Source: Breviolum minutum Mf 1.05b.01 (Eukaryota; Sar; Dinophyceae; Suessiales; Symbiodiniaceae). From it: a stretch of 64,000 nucleotides of DNA. The notes under the pieces are model-generated. The model had not been told where the DNA came from and did not search any database. It saw nothing but the letters and a program-made list of their open reading frames with translations. The position numbers were made by a program, and so were the translations under genes. The DNA lies in contig DF241056.1 of NCBI GenBank assembly GCA_000507305.1, positions 26,755 to 90,754 of the forward strand. Direction: 5' to 3'. Numbering within the stretch: the stretch's first letter is position 1; each line of letters opens with the position of its first letter. Below, piece by piece: positions 1 to 12,664 of this stretch.

Positions 1-115
1 GATGATGATTGAATCATAATGGTTCATTCTATCCATTTAGAAACCCATAGGTGCCGTGGGAACCTATGCCCAATCCCTCTAACCCGTGCTGGATGCCATG
101 GTCGCCTGAAAACAC

Positions 116-3100
116 CTTGCTTCAGGTCGATCAGGGCAATGTGCTTCAGCCCAGCTTCCCCGGGCGTCAGCGATGTGGCGACCTGCAGGGACCCATCTGT
201 CGAAGTCCCGAGCCTTCATTCTATGAATTTGGAGCTCTCACCAACACGGTGGAGGCTCAACGGTTTAGATGTTAAATTCTCAACTTATCATACATTGCCA
301 AAATACAAATTTATATAGTGATTAAATAATAGCTAGAAAAGTTCTTGGAGAAAGGGCCACCCTCTCCAAAACAAGTAGTTTTAAGACATGATTTTAGTCA
401 GATTTGATAGATTTTGCGTAAATACCAGTACGATATCAATCATGGATGGAAAAGTTGTTGAAACGTTTCTATCTATTAGTATCGCCTGAAAAAACAGGTA
501 TTTTTCTGATCATCAAAAGATAATGTATATCTGGGAAAGTAGTTCGGAAAGTAGTTCACTATACCAGATTACCAGTATATAAAGGGATATGTAATATGTG
601 AAAGTTGTGTAAAGTTCTGTTTTGCATTCCTCTGTTAAGTTGTATCGAAGTGACGCAAAAATGTATGCCTGTAGAATTCATGTGCAAAATGATCAAACCA
701 AGGTAAACAAATCATCCAACTCTTCACCAACTCAAGTGTTGGCAACCCACATTCTATGGTGTGCCAGGGACCCCACAGAGGATCCAGGTTGGATCACGTA
801 GAACTCACCACGGAGGGACTCCTGGAGTCAACTAATACCCGTTGGTTCATGAAATCCTAACGACCTCAGGACAGTCCTGCGGCTTCACTTGGCAGTCGTG
901 CTCGTGGCCCCAAATCACCTTTCACGAATGCGGTGGTCAAAAAGTGGATGAATAGGTTTATTGAAATCATACCATGCGTGTCCATATCGATCCATATGGG
1001 TCATACTTCTGGGACCATGGATTTTCCCAAGCTGGGATTCCAAACAAGGTCCAAGAAAGATGGCAGCATCTCTTCATGGATACACCTCAGCAGAAGGAAT
1101 ATTGGGTACCCATATTAAGGTGGTGAAGCACATGCCTCACAACGAGTTGTTAGTGAATCAACCAAACAGTTTGAAACTTCCCCAACGACTGGGCATCCCA
1201 AACGCCTTGCTGGGGACACCATGCTTGTTGCCCTTGTGCCTGTCGAGAGTGGCTCACCTTACCTTAACAACGTCATAGCCATCCCCAACCTCTTCCACCT
1301 TGCCTGTTCTGGTGCAGGATCATCACATGGAACCACTTGTCAGGATCCACAGGAGTCTGGCATTGAAGCAGCATGTTTCAACCACGGCCATGCACAGAAA
1401 GGGAAGTCAAAACCGAAGAGATGCAATGCAAAACATGAAGATGACTGATGCTAATTCATGTTTCATCGGCTTTATGATCGAAGCTTGATGATAATTCCAT
1501 GAAATTCACGAGATATAAAGAGACGATGTATAGGAAATCTGAAACATCCTACATCCTACCATGTCCTATTGATCCATTATGATCCATTGGTGAGATTTCA
1601 AGAATGTTTACATCCGCACCTCAAAGCGCACCTTCCGAGCCTGCGAGCAGCTTGGGTCGCTGATGGGTCGAGGCAAAGTTTGGCCATGACGAACCAGGAG
1701 AAAACATGATTGTTTTTGTTGATATATTCTTTAATGTTTTTTTGGACTCCAACTTGATTAACAAGTCTGGGATGTGTAATCCTACTGCAAACATCCAATG
1801 GGGATTCACCTGCGGAGATTTCTGCAGCTTTCCATTGCTAGAAACTATTCAAAGCATGTGATGGGACTGTTATAGAATCATGGAATGTTATAGAATGACA
1901 GAATGATGGGATCATGACTTATGAAAGGATATGATGAGATCGATATCTTGAGATTTGTTGAAATTGCACAGGTCAAAACGAGATTCCTTAAAACCAGCTG
2001 TGATTTGCCAATGTCCAGAGGCTACCCGTGCCTACAAACATCGACAAACCTAATATCCTCTACACTTCTACCACCCAGCGCTTCCGAGTGGGACCTGAAA
2101 TGCACGATGAAGGCGTTCATCGCGGATGTTCCCCAAGCCGTAAATGGCCACTTGAGATCTGCCCTGACAGGAGTGACCAAGGAAGCCTAGTATGGAGCTA
2201 GCCTAGTATCGAGCTTGAATCAGGGGATGTTGTTTCACAATTAAGCAGCAAGGAAGGGGCACACTTCGGGGCCTACAGAATTGTAGATCTTTCTATTTGG
2301 GGAGCAATGCATTCCACTCAATGTGCCAAATCTGCCTTGCTGAGCAATAGTGGGCGAATCACAATGTCCTGCCAAAAAGTATCCAAAAGTCGGCTGCAAT
2401 GCGACGAGGGATGGCTTGAAGCATCCGGTGAAGGATTTGAAACTACTAGATGCTACACAGACGTCCTACTATCATCCAAAAGAACGCCACCAGCTCCTCT
2501 AGATCTTCGTGGCGGCCAAAATAGTTGCACAGGCCTGCAACCTGTACCCAATGCTGGTGGTATTTGCCATACTTGTACAAGTGTCAGCTTCCTGAGTTGT
2601 TCAGATTCATACTATGTTTGGATACATGTGGGATGTGTTGGGGTGAGTGACCTAGACTATCCATTGATGGTGATTGATATCACTTCTCTAAACAAATGAC
2701 CCTGTGCAAGGCTGGGATGTTGACCTAGTTGTCAAAATATCTTGCCCTGATGGAGAGAAAGTTGACCCTTCGGAAAGCCTCTAAGTCTAGCAGCCCAGGA
2801 CATAGGAAAGCATAGATTTCTCATGATTCCTTCCACATCACAAACCTCAGGAATCCTCAAGGGCCATGCCTCTAAGAGGTTAGCAGCGCACAGATTACTC
2901 TCACCGCCAGGATCGTCGTGGTTCCCATGGATCATGAAACTGGCGGTGCAGCTGATAGGCCCAAAACACTGAGCTCCCTGAATGAATAAACTGCAAGGCT
3001 TGCATTCCAACTTTGCCAGCTGCACAAAGGGCACTCAACGTTGAGGTTCGGGTCTTGGTAATTGACCATACCTCTTGCAAAGCTAACTGCTGGATCACTC

Positions 3101-5841
3101 ACAACCTGGCATGCTGGTGCGATGGGGCTTAAGATTGGGCTGAGCGTTTGCCATGTCAAGAGTGGTGTTGCCGCAGTCTAGGAAACGACAGTCGTTTCAT
3201 GTCTGGAGAACCTCTAACTGAGAAGTTTGAAGAAACCAAAAGCACGGACCCCAAGACCACTAAGATTCAGATACCTGAGATACCTGCGATACCTATGGTA
3301 TCTGCGAATCATAATCGAAATCCGATCGAATCCTTGGAATCAAAGTGGGCTTGTCATGCTCCAACCTGAGTTCCACCAATACGTCACCCCATACCAAGCC
3401 TCAAAGGCCACCTGGGAGGAGGGGCGTTGAAACGAACGAAGACAAAAGCCTCTAAACGCAGTGTAGATTGAAAAAACTTCGAAAAATGTCTTGAACATGT
3501 TACAATATACGCTACATATCTACATACTGTTGTTCTATGCACTCACTAGTTCCATTGTCTATTATCAAGTTGCAAGGAACTCTAGAGGCTTCAGGGTGTC
3601 GGAGAATTACTTGGATTACAAACAGAAGCATAAGATAATCTTCATAAATCGCTCCAAAATCAAGCCAGTCCAACCGAAAACGGACGTTCGCACATCACTG
3701 TGACGGTTTGAAGTTTGAAGTTTTTGATTTGTTGGATGTTTCTCATTGTTCCTCTTCCCCAGAACAGCCAAACCAGGCCCTTCAACCTCGCCAGACCCCA
3801 TGGTGTACTGCCGCAAGAGATCCATGGTCCGATAGAGGCAGCCCCTGCAGTGTTGAGGTGATTTGTCGGAAGGATGATCGGACTCAAACATAGACAAAAC
3901 ATTGACATGCTATTGAGTCTTTACAAAACTATTTGGGGGGAATGGGCACATGTAGACCCTCGCAGAAGCTCTATTTTCACACAATAGCAGAGTAGCACCA
4001 AATTAACTGCATGAAAGGAACTGATTGCTCATCACTCCATGAATAGGTTACACATCCTCACTAGATGGGCTTTACAAATTTAACAACCTTGCAATTTTGA
4101 TCAATTTAGTACAGATTGGGTCTTTGACCAACTTGGAAACTGAGAGGAAGTGATACCTTCATAAATTGTGTCCACAAGAACTCCCAGAGTCGAAGCTGGA
4201 GCGGCCTGGAAGGTTTGTTGTCGTGAAAGAGGTCACCACCTCGAAATAAACAAATACTTCAGTGCTTTTGTTTCCATCCTGTGATGAAGAAGCATAGAAG
4301 AAGAGCAAACCTCATTAGTGGAATATGTCATCTCTCTTTGTTCCTAATAAATTCTAAGAGCAAACAAATATTCATGACAATAAAATATGGTTGTTTGGAA
4401 TGGGATGAAATTGATGAAAGAAGAAAATCATCTACAACTTGTTGGGTGCCTCTTGGCTTCAACTATTAGTTCTCTCTTGCGACAAACCATCTCTGGCATC
4501 CGCACCGTGGAGGATGAGATCTGCCTTACTCGACTTGCCCACCTGTAAGGCTTCCTGTCACCAGATCCAGTAGCATCCGCTAAACCGAAATCTCGTCCAA
4601 TGACATCATGACGTATTCTCTGTTTTGAGAAGGTGATTTGAATGAGCTGTATAACTGAACTAACATATTGCTTAAATTAAAACAGTTCATGTCCAAGGTT
4701 TTTTAAGCACTAGAAACCTGTTCTCTTGGAACCGAAAACACCATCTTCCACAAGAAGCGTGTTATCTGCTAGATCATCCGGCCTTGCCTTCATATCCTTT
4801 CATACTCTGGTGGATTGTTGGCGCTTGTATCTACTTGAACAATAAATGAATAAATTTATAAATAAATCTGAAAGAGGCAACAGTAAACAAAACGGATTTT
4901 GAAAATGAAAAAGATAAATAGGGGCATACGGGATACATAACAAACAACCAAAACTCCATCAACATGGCACAAAGACGTAAACAAACAACGAAGCAAATAT
5001 ACGAAATAGATAAAGAGATAAAACAATAGAGTTGCATAGATACATTATACAAATGAAAACAAGGAAATGTTATCAAATGCAAAAATGACCATATAACAAG
5101 GATAAAAAAGAAGCTAAGAAATAAGCAACAAACATATCAAAAAAAAACATTTGAAAACGTACCAAAAACTACAGTAAACCCAATAGTAAGTAAGAAATTC
5201 AGAAGTCATTCAAAAGTGATCTATGCCATGATCAAAGCTCTGGTAAAGCTACTAAAAAGTCTGCAGCTACAATCCAGCTAGCTTCTCCCGGTGCATCCCG
5301 ACAACTTGGCTAATCAAAAAGGCTTGCAGATTTCCAGTTGGGCGATGCCAAATCCAACACAACCAGCCCACACTCCTCCAAGGAATCCATGGCATCTTTC
5401 CCCCGGACCTGCACGAAGGTTTCAATAAGCTTGGTATCAAACATGTATCAAACATGTCTGTCTTGAAACAGCCCATAAACCTCCCGGCTGCAATCTCATT
5501 TTTCCATATTTCCCATATGTTTCCATATTTTTCCTGTCTCTTCAACTTCAATTCCGGTGTTTCTAGCAAATGTGTCGTTTATTGAGGCTCCAACCTTGTC
5601 CTTTTCACTGTAGCCCACCTGACAGTTGGAAATCAAGAAAATCAAGTCACAAGTTAAGTACATATGTTTTGAGATCTTGGGTTCGAGATTGACGAGTCAA
5701 ACAGAATCATCTCAGCTGAGGCATAGCGATCACTACAACATAAACCCGGAAAATCATCTGTTTTTTCAACCATACCCGGCGTGGCACATGGGTGTCAGTG
5801 AGCACCAGGATTCGCAGAGTGTCAGCATCAGGCAACTCATC
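116..5841 (-). CDS. MRE11: MRE11 double-strand-break repair nuclease, 18 exons, 3' end beyond the window
   Basis: MRE11 is the Mn-dependent exo/endonuclease subunit of the nuclear MRE11-RAD50-NBS1 complex. Exons in order: 5788-5841, 5595-5618, 5364-5408, 4506-4542, 4206-4239, 3787-3844, 3035-3105, 2870-2951, 2491-2541, 2336-2368, 2095-2163, 1620-1640, 1304-1356, 1204-1239, 1046-1085, 865-918, 777-821, 116-182. Every junction keeps phase, giving about 291 residues. All phosphoesterase motifs are intact: TDTH (exon 1), GGDLFHDN across exons 4-5, IHGNHDDP (exon 8), LHQNR (exon 13), WGHEHDC (exon 16); QPGSS joins VATSLTPGEA across exons 17-18. Spacing from motif I to II matches human MRE11. Introns after exons 5, 8, 10 and 13 have GC donors; the rest are GT-AG. 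The start codon exon was not found (exon 1 begins DELPDADTLRIL). The C-terminal DNA-binding part lies left of base 1. After 116 the frame also stays open to a stop near base 19, so exon 18 could be longer. Confidence 0.95.
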
Positions 5842-7663
5842 CTGTCTTCGTGGCCACTCCGAAGTACAAGACTTGCAGGGTGCTGTGTATGACCCCTTTT
5901 TTCGCGGGGACTGTGCTGCTTTTGCGACTGATGGTAACGATGACCCCTGTTCATGTGTAATCTACCAACAAAATGCCACATGGAAACAATGAGTTGTCTT
6001 GTGTTCACAAAGCTCTATATTCTTTCAGGCCTTCCTTTCCTCTAAAGGCTATCAATGTATCAGTGGACCACAGTGCAATTTCTGCAAATCACATGCCAAG
6101 TGCTCCGCCATGCACCCCTCACAGCGGGAACGCGTTGCGCGTGCCACTTGGGCTTTGCTAGTAGGATTTGAACGTAGCAGGGCTGGTTGCAACTGTTGGA
6201 GGAACTGTGTATATTGTGTATCTTCAATCTTCCTATGTGGTGAGTTTGGTTGTGCTATGTACTCTATGCATCTTCAATGGAAGTGGCTGCAACAAACATC
6301 TTGTGACTGCATTCCGATTTTAATCAACAGACCTCAGCTTCCAATGGTGATGTTGAGCTACTCATATTGTATAGATTCTTGTCGAGTGTTTTTTCGCATT
6401 TTCTGATGTGCCAACTATTTCACAAGGCTGGGAGCCAAAGCCAGCTTCCACAACAAGCATTGATCGATTACATGATCAGTCTTTCTGGTGTTGGCTGACA
6501 TGACCACTATGGCCTGACTGTTTCTTCAAAGCCAAGGACTCTCACTTGATTGATGCAATGTGTGGGTCTGTGCATGCACGAGTCCACTGTGCAGTAAATA
6601 TGTGGATATTAATTGATATAGATAATAGATGATGCAAGGTTTTGGTTTTGAAGTTTGAAGGGATTGGAGATATGCACATGAGAGACCCTCCACTGCACAT
6701 GTTTTTTTACACTGCAACTGTAGGACCATATACCAGCAAGTTACTAGCAGGGTCCTTGATGAGTTTCATCATGGATCGCAGTTGACATTTGACAGGACAA
6801 TGTTTGCCCACTTCTAACAACGCCTGGCGCAACCTTCAGGCTGTGGATGCAGTGCTGCTTCCTGTGACTGTCGCACCTCAGGCACTAAGGGCCTTCTGCG
6901 GGGCTGGCACGGCCTGGAAAACGCTTTCATGATTGGTGTCTGTCTGGCATCAATCTTTCCATTTGCCTTTTGCGACCATGAAAAGGTTAGGTTGGAATCC
7001 AGATCGTCTGCATCTTGCATAGGATGATTCCAAAATGGAAGCATGTTTGCAAATGTTTCATCAAGCCCTTGACCTACTCCCACCTTGTGCAGTATTCGCC
7101 AGTGGTAAAACCAAGGCAGTAGCTACATGGCAATCCTTGGCTTCAAGAACACGTTGTTGGTGGGGGATGCATAGACAGAGGGTACCTTTTCAAAGTTTCA
7201 CGGTAGCTCAAAACCAGCCAAACTGTGACATTGATAGATTGGAAGGATCTTGTGATGGCCTCGTTTAAACCAACGTGCCGTATCTTTAGCGTTCGCACAT
7301 GCGAATGAGCCATTCTTGCCAGGTCACAACGCTTCATTGATTCGCTGAAGTTCTGCAAACCTGAGGAGGATTGAAGGCTGCATGGTCGGGCTATTCAACA
7401 TGTCTCAATGTTTTGTGATTTCTTGAAAAGACATTGGCCGCTTAAAAGCGAACGGTGCGAACAAATGCAAACAGCAGAATAAGAACAGTGTCCCCACGTC
7501 TTTTTTTACAATCAACAAATGCCATAATCTTATAGAGTATTTGTTCCGTACAGGGAGTACAGTACACTCTGCAACATCGCTGCTTTGCCAAAAAGTATGT
7601 CCAGATTCAGTGGTACCAGCAAAGCTTCTGTACGCCTCCTAAAGACATCGTTTGGCGTTTCAC
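5842..7663. other. Stretch between MRE11 and the next gene; no firm gene
   Basis: The first coding exon of MRE11 should lie here but I could not place it. A Cys-rich segment at about 6060-6170 is open and codon-like on both strands, so its strand cannot be decided. An open minus frame at 6820-7080 has weak codon signal and no convincing splice sites. The rest shows nothing I can support. Confidence 0.4.
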
Positions 7664-9000
7664 AAGAAGACAAGCAGCACAGGCTTCATTTCGTCGGAGA
7701 TGTCACTCTTCAACTGATGGTTCGAATCCATAAGCTTCTGAATTTCTGACGTCAAGCACGAGACCTGCAAAGATGCCTTAGAGATACTGTATCCATCGCA
7801 ACTTGCCAAAAGACATATCATTGACGGACATGGTCCCATTCTCCATCTTGTCTTCGAGAGTTTTCAGAGGGTCACATGGGCTCATTCAATCAAAGAAAGT
7901 CTGTTTACATCTATTAACCGGTTCGCTTCCAATAGTTCCAAGTCTAGGCTCTTTGCCGTTCAAGGTGTAGCCATTGTTGTGACAGAGCATTTGATAATCT
8001 TTAACTATTTGATAAAGGTTCCATGCTGTCATTCATGTTTCCGTTCTTTGATGGTCCATTGAGCACAATTTCACATCGGGAGTTCCAGTCCACCAGCATC
8101 GCAGTCAATGCCCAGCTGCCCAACGATCCTGTAAACCGCCCAGCTGACGTGTGAGCTCTGCACTAGCTGCTGCAGCATCTAAGGAGCTCACCATCCTTGG
8201 TGCAGAGCAACTGTGGTTCAATCAGAGTTTTCCCACATTTGATTTCCTTCAACCAAATGATGCAAAAAAGACCCCGACCCAATGGACTAGAATGGATGAA
8301 ATCAATGTGGCAAAATGAATGGGTTTTTCTCCATTTGGAGGGGTACCAGTATTGAGGAAGTCGCGCTGTACCACACAATTCACAAACAAAGCTGGAAGGG
8401 TGATAAACTCAATCGTTTACCTGCGACGCGAAGGATCCATGGATCTTGATGAAAGCAAGCGAACCATAAAACAGAAACAGGAGTAGGTTTGGCACATAAC
8501 CCCAACAAACGACCAATCAACATCGTAAATCGCCGATGTTCACCGTCATTTCAAGCAGAACCAGGAAACTACTATATAACTTCATCGTATGAAGCGTGAC
8601 TAAGTGTGGCTGAGTTTCTGCATTTCAAACATGTTCGGACCAGAGTGACAAAAAAACGAGTGTCCGGCTACCTGCCAAGAATCTCTTTGACATTGCTCAA
8701 GTCTTTCAGCAAAGTCGTAAGGGAACCCAGTACATTCATCTCCGGTTCGTCTTCTTCTAGTTCGGTCACAAAGGAAAGCCTCAGTTTGGTGCCGAAGAAA
8801 GGTCTCGACTCAAGCCTCACTTGTGTCTCTGTGGGGAAGCCTGCATAGATCTGCGAATCATTCATACATTTCTCCTTCTCACCTAGTCACCTAGCGGATC
8901 CAATATGAAATAAGTCACCTTGATCATTTGCCTACGAAAGCCGAGAGACCGCAGCGAGGGTTCGTTCACATCACCCGGAAGCTTCAACCCAACTTCGTAC
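7664..9000 (-). CDS. Hypothetical protein with C-terminal coiled coil, at least six exons
   Basis: I do not recognise this protein. Exons with good splice sites: 8919-9000 (YEVGLKLPGDV..., ends RRQMIK), 8672-8850 (starts IYAGFPTETQ, contains the acidic TELEEDEPEMN, ends KEILG), 8421-8444 (SMDPSRR), 8125-8178 (ASAELTRQLGGLQD), 7826-7880 (PLKTLEDKMENGTMS) and 7664-7764 (VSCLTSEIQKLMDSNHQL...). The first three and the last two pairs join in phase; the middle joins need at least one exon I have not placed. The 8672-8850 exon is 59 codons with acceptor and donor both in phase, which is strong evidence of coding. The late exons are amphipathic and helix-like. Neither end of the gene is known; it lies upstream of MRE11 on the same strand. 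Confidence 0.7.
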
Positions 9001-9119
9001 CTGAGCTTAAAGATGCTCTTCACAACACAAAACCCAGATGAAACCTTCATTTCAAATCTTAAAGTCTTAAACTCCCAGAATCTCAGATGATTTTTGATGC
9101 CTCCAAGGCGCTCTGTGTT

Positions 9120-9620
9120 GGGCCGCAAACCCCAAAGACAATGCACAGGTTGGGGTCCAGCTACTTCACGTCGAAGCAAGGTGCCGGCCACGCCATGTTG
9201 CCTTAATTCCACCAACTGCTCCTTAGGGTGCCATGCTCCGGCTGATCACTTCGAGAAGGAACCCTGCCACAAAACGATACGGTCCTCCGCCACCGGGAAG
9301 GACTCAACAACATGTGACAGACATGCCAAACAAATGAAAAAGTGGTGAAGGTCTGAAGACCATGGTTTTAGTGATTCCAATCATATCCAATCATGACGAT
9401 ATATCCTCTCATGTCTGCCAGGCATCGGTGAAGGCACCAGACCATGCAATCTCTGCCCAGCTCGGCCCACAACTCCTGACACCGACACACCAACACCACA
9501 TCTGCTAGCTTGTCACCAGTCATTGGCCAGCCCCTAACCCATTCCGCGCCCGTGTAGAAAGCATGCGAAATTTTGGCTGTTTGGAGCATTCCCAGCAGTT
9601 CTAATGTCCAAGTCAGCCCA
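9120..9620 (-). CDS. Candidate exons upstream of the 7.7-9.0 kb gene
   Basis: Two stretches have coding-like composition on the minus strand. At about 9382-9610 a frame reads LLGMLQTAKISHAFYTGAEW and goes on to VLVCRCQELWAELG, rich in Trp, Cys and Leu. At 9120-9300 two frames compete: LVELRQHGVAGTLLRREVAG, and, after a TAG acceptor, LDPNLCIVFGVCGPTQSALE, whose third positions are very GC-rich. They may be 5' exons of the 7664-9000 gene, but the joins could not be phased and no family is evident. Confidence 0.45.
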
Positions 9621-9649
9621 TGTGAAATCGGAAACAACATGTATCATTG

Positions 9650-10639
9650 GAAACGTGTTTCTCCTACGTTCTGAACTCGTACATGCTCGTACTTGTTTGT
9701 ATCGCTGATAAGTAAAGGGAAATCATGGAAACCGCTTTGGGCAACTTGCTTTAAGTCGATGATGCTTCACGGTCAACTGATGCCAGTTTGCAGATGTTCG
9801 CAGCGACCTCAGCGACAGACTTTCTGGTTCTACTGTCATTGGCAGCGGTAGTGTGCGGCAGGAGATTCGAATGGGCCTAGCGGACAGAAACAAGACACGC
9901 TACAACACTTATCAAAGATAACAGATCATAAATAGATCGACATCATTATACTGTATATACATAAGTTACATAAAGTACACATACAGACAGATCATGAAAG
10001 ATATCACTCAGGTGCGGAAACTCTCCACTTTGGCAGATCTATGGGAGATGTTCCATGTGTTCATTTGTGAAGCTTTCCCAAATGGCCTTCCAAAAAGAAC
10101 GCCCTTGTGTGAAGCCGCCAACTTCACAACGTATTCCGTGTCTGCTTGCAATGCTCCGAAGGTGCAGTGTGGGCCTGGGGTTGCTGGGACACTGTCAACA
10201 TCAATCTAAGCAATGCCACCTACATGATCCTTGATTCCTATCGATCACAGCGGTCACTCACTTTCTTTCTAAGAAGTCTCTTCCACAAACCTATGTTGGT
10301 GTCTCTTTTGCGATGGAAAATTTCATGGCATGCGTTCACGTTTCTGCAGCAAGGGTCCCTCATGTGCTTCTGCCTTCCCCCATCTCTGTATTGAAGATCT
10401 TAAAGGATGTGATCAGCCCAGCGGTCAAACAGCAACCAGTACCTCAAATACCTCACAACAAGGCCTTGCCTTGATCTTCAGCACTCACACGCCTGCTGCA
10501 ATGTGACCAATGAAGCAACAAGCAAATTCATGCAACATGTTTCACAAGTAGCCGAGCTTTCGCAGCACACTGAAACTGGTCCAGCCAGGTGTCAACATCC
10601 ATCCAATATCCATCCCCGGCCTCAAGATGCTGGGCTCAC
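9650..10639. other. No supported gene
   Basis: This stretch is moderately AT-rich with only short open frames on either strand and no exon with both splice sites in phase. It is probably intron or intergenic sequence. Confidence 0.4.
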
Positions 10640-10739
10640 TTTGGCCCAGCGGCTCCACGGTGCACACGAAATCTTGTGGTTTGGCCTGGCAACGTTCGTC
10701 CCTCTTGAACAGTTTTTTCCATGTCTTTCCCATGGCCAA
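10640..10739 (-). CDS. Candidate exon, unknown protein
   Basis: The minus frame contains DERCQAKPQDFVCTVEPLGQ with strongly GC-biased third positions and ends at a clean GTGAGC donor. The left part (GKTWKKLFKR) is basic and its true 5' boundary is uncertain. The plus-strand frame over the same bases looks like a shadow. No family recognised. Confidence 0.5.
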
Positions 10740-10860
10740 TGGTACAAATCAACCAATGCTATTTCTTGGTTTTACAACGAGATTTCATATGATCAAATTG
10801 ATTACAGTATATTATGCACCTGCACGAGTATGTACACATAATATGTATAGATAATGTCAT

Positions 10861-11882
10861 CACGATTTGTTCTAAGAAACTCAGCTCAAAGTCACACACC
10901 AGTCCTCAAGGCTTGCTATCGAAGGATAGGACCTTGATATGCGGAGCGATGGATGATAATCAGTGCCAACCTTACTGAGTAATCCATCTTTACTGGTCCA
11001 GGAGGAACAAAACGGTCCAGAAAAAATTGTAGTTGGTAAGCATTGAAAGACCGCTTTGAGAATTGTTCGTTGCCTACCCTCCCAAATTACCCTGGAGAAA
11101 ATTCCGCATGTCACAGGTTCAAGTCCACAATATGAGGGATGTACTTCTGAAACAATGACCCCCAAAGACCATCGAACTGCAGGTGTTGGGGTGGTGCACA
11201 CATGCTCCACAAGGCCGAAAAAAAAGATGGTACTTGCAACAGTTTTGTCAGTCACAACAAGACTTGGGATAACTCAGGATGTGCGGGACTCCTGGGACCC
11301 GTCCAAATATCCGTTCACACCTGCGGATTGAAGAAACCCGAAGTAAGACCAAATGGTCCAAGATAATCGACAACAATCTCCATAGCTTTCAGCCACGCCA
11401 CCAGCTCACAGTTAATGAATTTATGGAGACCTCAACCATGGCATCTTCCACGCCTGAGGTCCAAATGCAGCAAAAGTAGAAGGCTCAACTTGAGAACTCA
11501 AAGTGCCAAAGCAATCTACAGAGGTCTGCATGTGCATGAAGAATTGAATGATTAATAATCAATACGCATCATATCGCATTATGTAGTCTACATATTCGGA
11601 CAAACGATGAGATGATCAACAATGCTAAGTGTATTTGTAGGTAAGTAGAGAGAGAGAGAGAGGAAAAAAAAAGGAGAGAAAGAAAAGAAAGAGAGAAAAA
11701 TAGAGGGGTATGCCGCAGTATAGATTCACAGAGTGACTTTGCAGAGATAGTCCAAATTCACCGTCTTTGGGCATGTTTGTGTTTGTAGTCATGCAACTAC
11801 GCCTTTCGGGCATCCAACCACTTCAAGCTTGACAACCATCCATTCAGCCCTCTTACATAATTACAGGCACATATTTGTACAC
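10861..11882. other. No firm gene; GA-rich tract at 11647-11699
   Basis: An open minus frame at 10881-11255 is long but uneven in composition and crosses likely intron sequence. Two competing short frames follow an acceptor near 11330. A GA-rich simple tract lies at 11647-11699. I see no exon here that I can defend. Confidence 0.35.
11647..11699. repeat. GA-rich simple repeat
   Basis: A run of AG dinucleotides grades into an A-rich purine tract. It is not coding. Confidence 0.9.
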
Positions 11883-12004
11883 GCCGAAAAGACCACTCCC
11901 ACAGCACAAGGCTTCTCCAACCTGCCAGTTTGTAGCACCGAGTCACATGTGTCTATAGGAGGGCTAGCCCGGTTCGGCAGTCGCCAACCACAACTTTGTT
12001 CCAG
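11883..12004 (-). CDS. Internal exon of unknown protein
   Basis: A 122-base exon follows a TTGCAG acceptor and ends at a GTGTAC donor; it holds 40 whole codons plus two bases. It begins LEQSCGWRLPNRASPPIDTC and ends KPCAVGVVFS, with four cysteines. Splice sites and codon use agree, so coding on the minus strand is likely. No family recognised, and the flanking exons were not located. Confidence 0.7.
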
Positions 12005-12450
12005 CTGCAAGATCCTCACTTTCAAATCAGGGACCAAGTAACGAGGAGCAGAAATAGTGAAAATGGAACGCTACTAATTTCAGAGGTTGTTCAGCAATTT
12101 GGCGTGAAAAAATAAAGAATTCAATAAGAATTCAAATAAGAGCTTCCTTGTATGTGCCGTCATTATGTATGATTGATGAGAAATGGGGGTGTGTAAATCT
12201 AAGTACTCCCGAAACACTCATGTGCTGCAATAGGTCTAGGCAAATCATGAACACAAGGCCAAAATGTTCCAAGCTTCAAAGCATTGAGCAATGCCCAGAG
12301 TATGTACCTCAGCAACTTTGCGCAATCTGCTTGCCACACTGCCGTGCACTTGACGACCCACCGTCCCAGAAAACATCAATCTATCAATCCATCAATCTTT
12401 CGCTCCTTCTCTCTCTGTCTCTCTCGCTATTAACCAACCAAACAAACAAG

Positions 12451-12502
<52 letters not shown>

Positions 12503-12630
12503 ACAAACAAACAAACAAGCAAACAAGCAAACAAGCAAGCAAACAAACAAACAAGCAAACAAACAAGCAAACAAACAAACAAACAAACAAACAAGCAAAC
12601 AAACAGGATGATAAACAAGCAAACAGGCAA
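12451..12630. repeat. Tetranucleotide repeats (AATC)n then (AAAC/AAGC)n
   Basis: About twelve AATC units (12451-12499) pass directly into about 30 AAAC or AAGC units (12500-12630). Together they create a long Gln/Asn/Lys-rich plus-strand open frame that has no other sign of being a gene. The switch from one unit to a related one suggests slippage with point changes. Confidence 0.95.
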
Positions 12631-12664
12631 TTAACTATACAGAGTCATACCACGTTCACTGATG

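Noticed and set aside
6060-6170. Cys-rich zinc-finger-like plus frame (CNFCKSHAKC)
   Set aside because: The minus strand gives an equally Cys-rich, equally codon-like frame over the same bases; neither has both splice sites.
7655-7740. tRNA gene suggested by GGTTCGAATCC
   Set aside because: The T-loop string is present, but no acceptor stem or anticodon arm can be drawn at the right distances.
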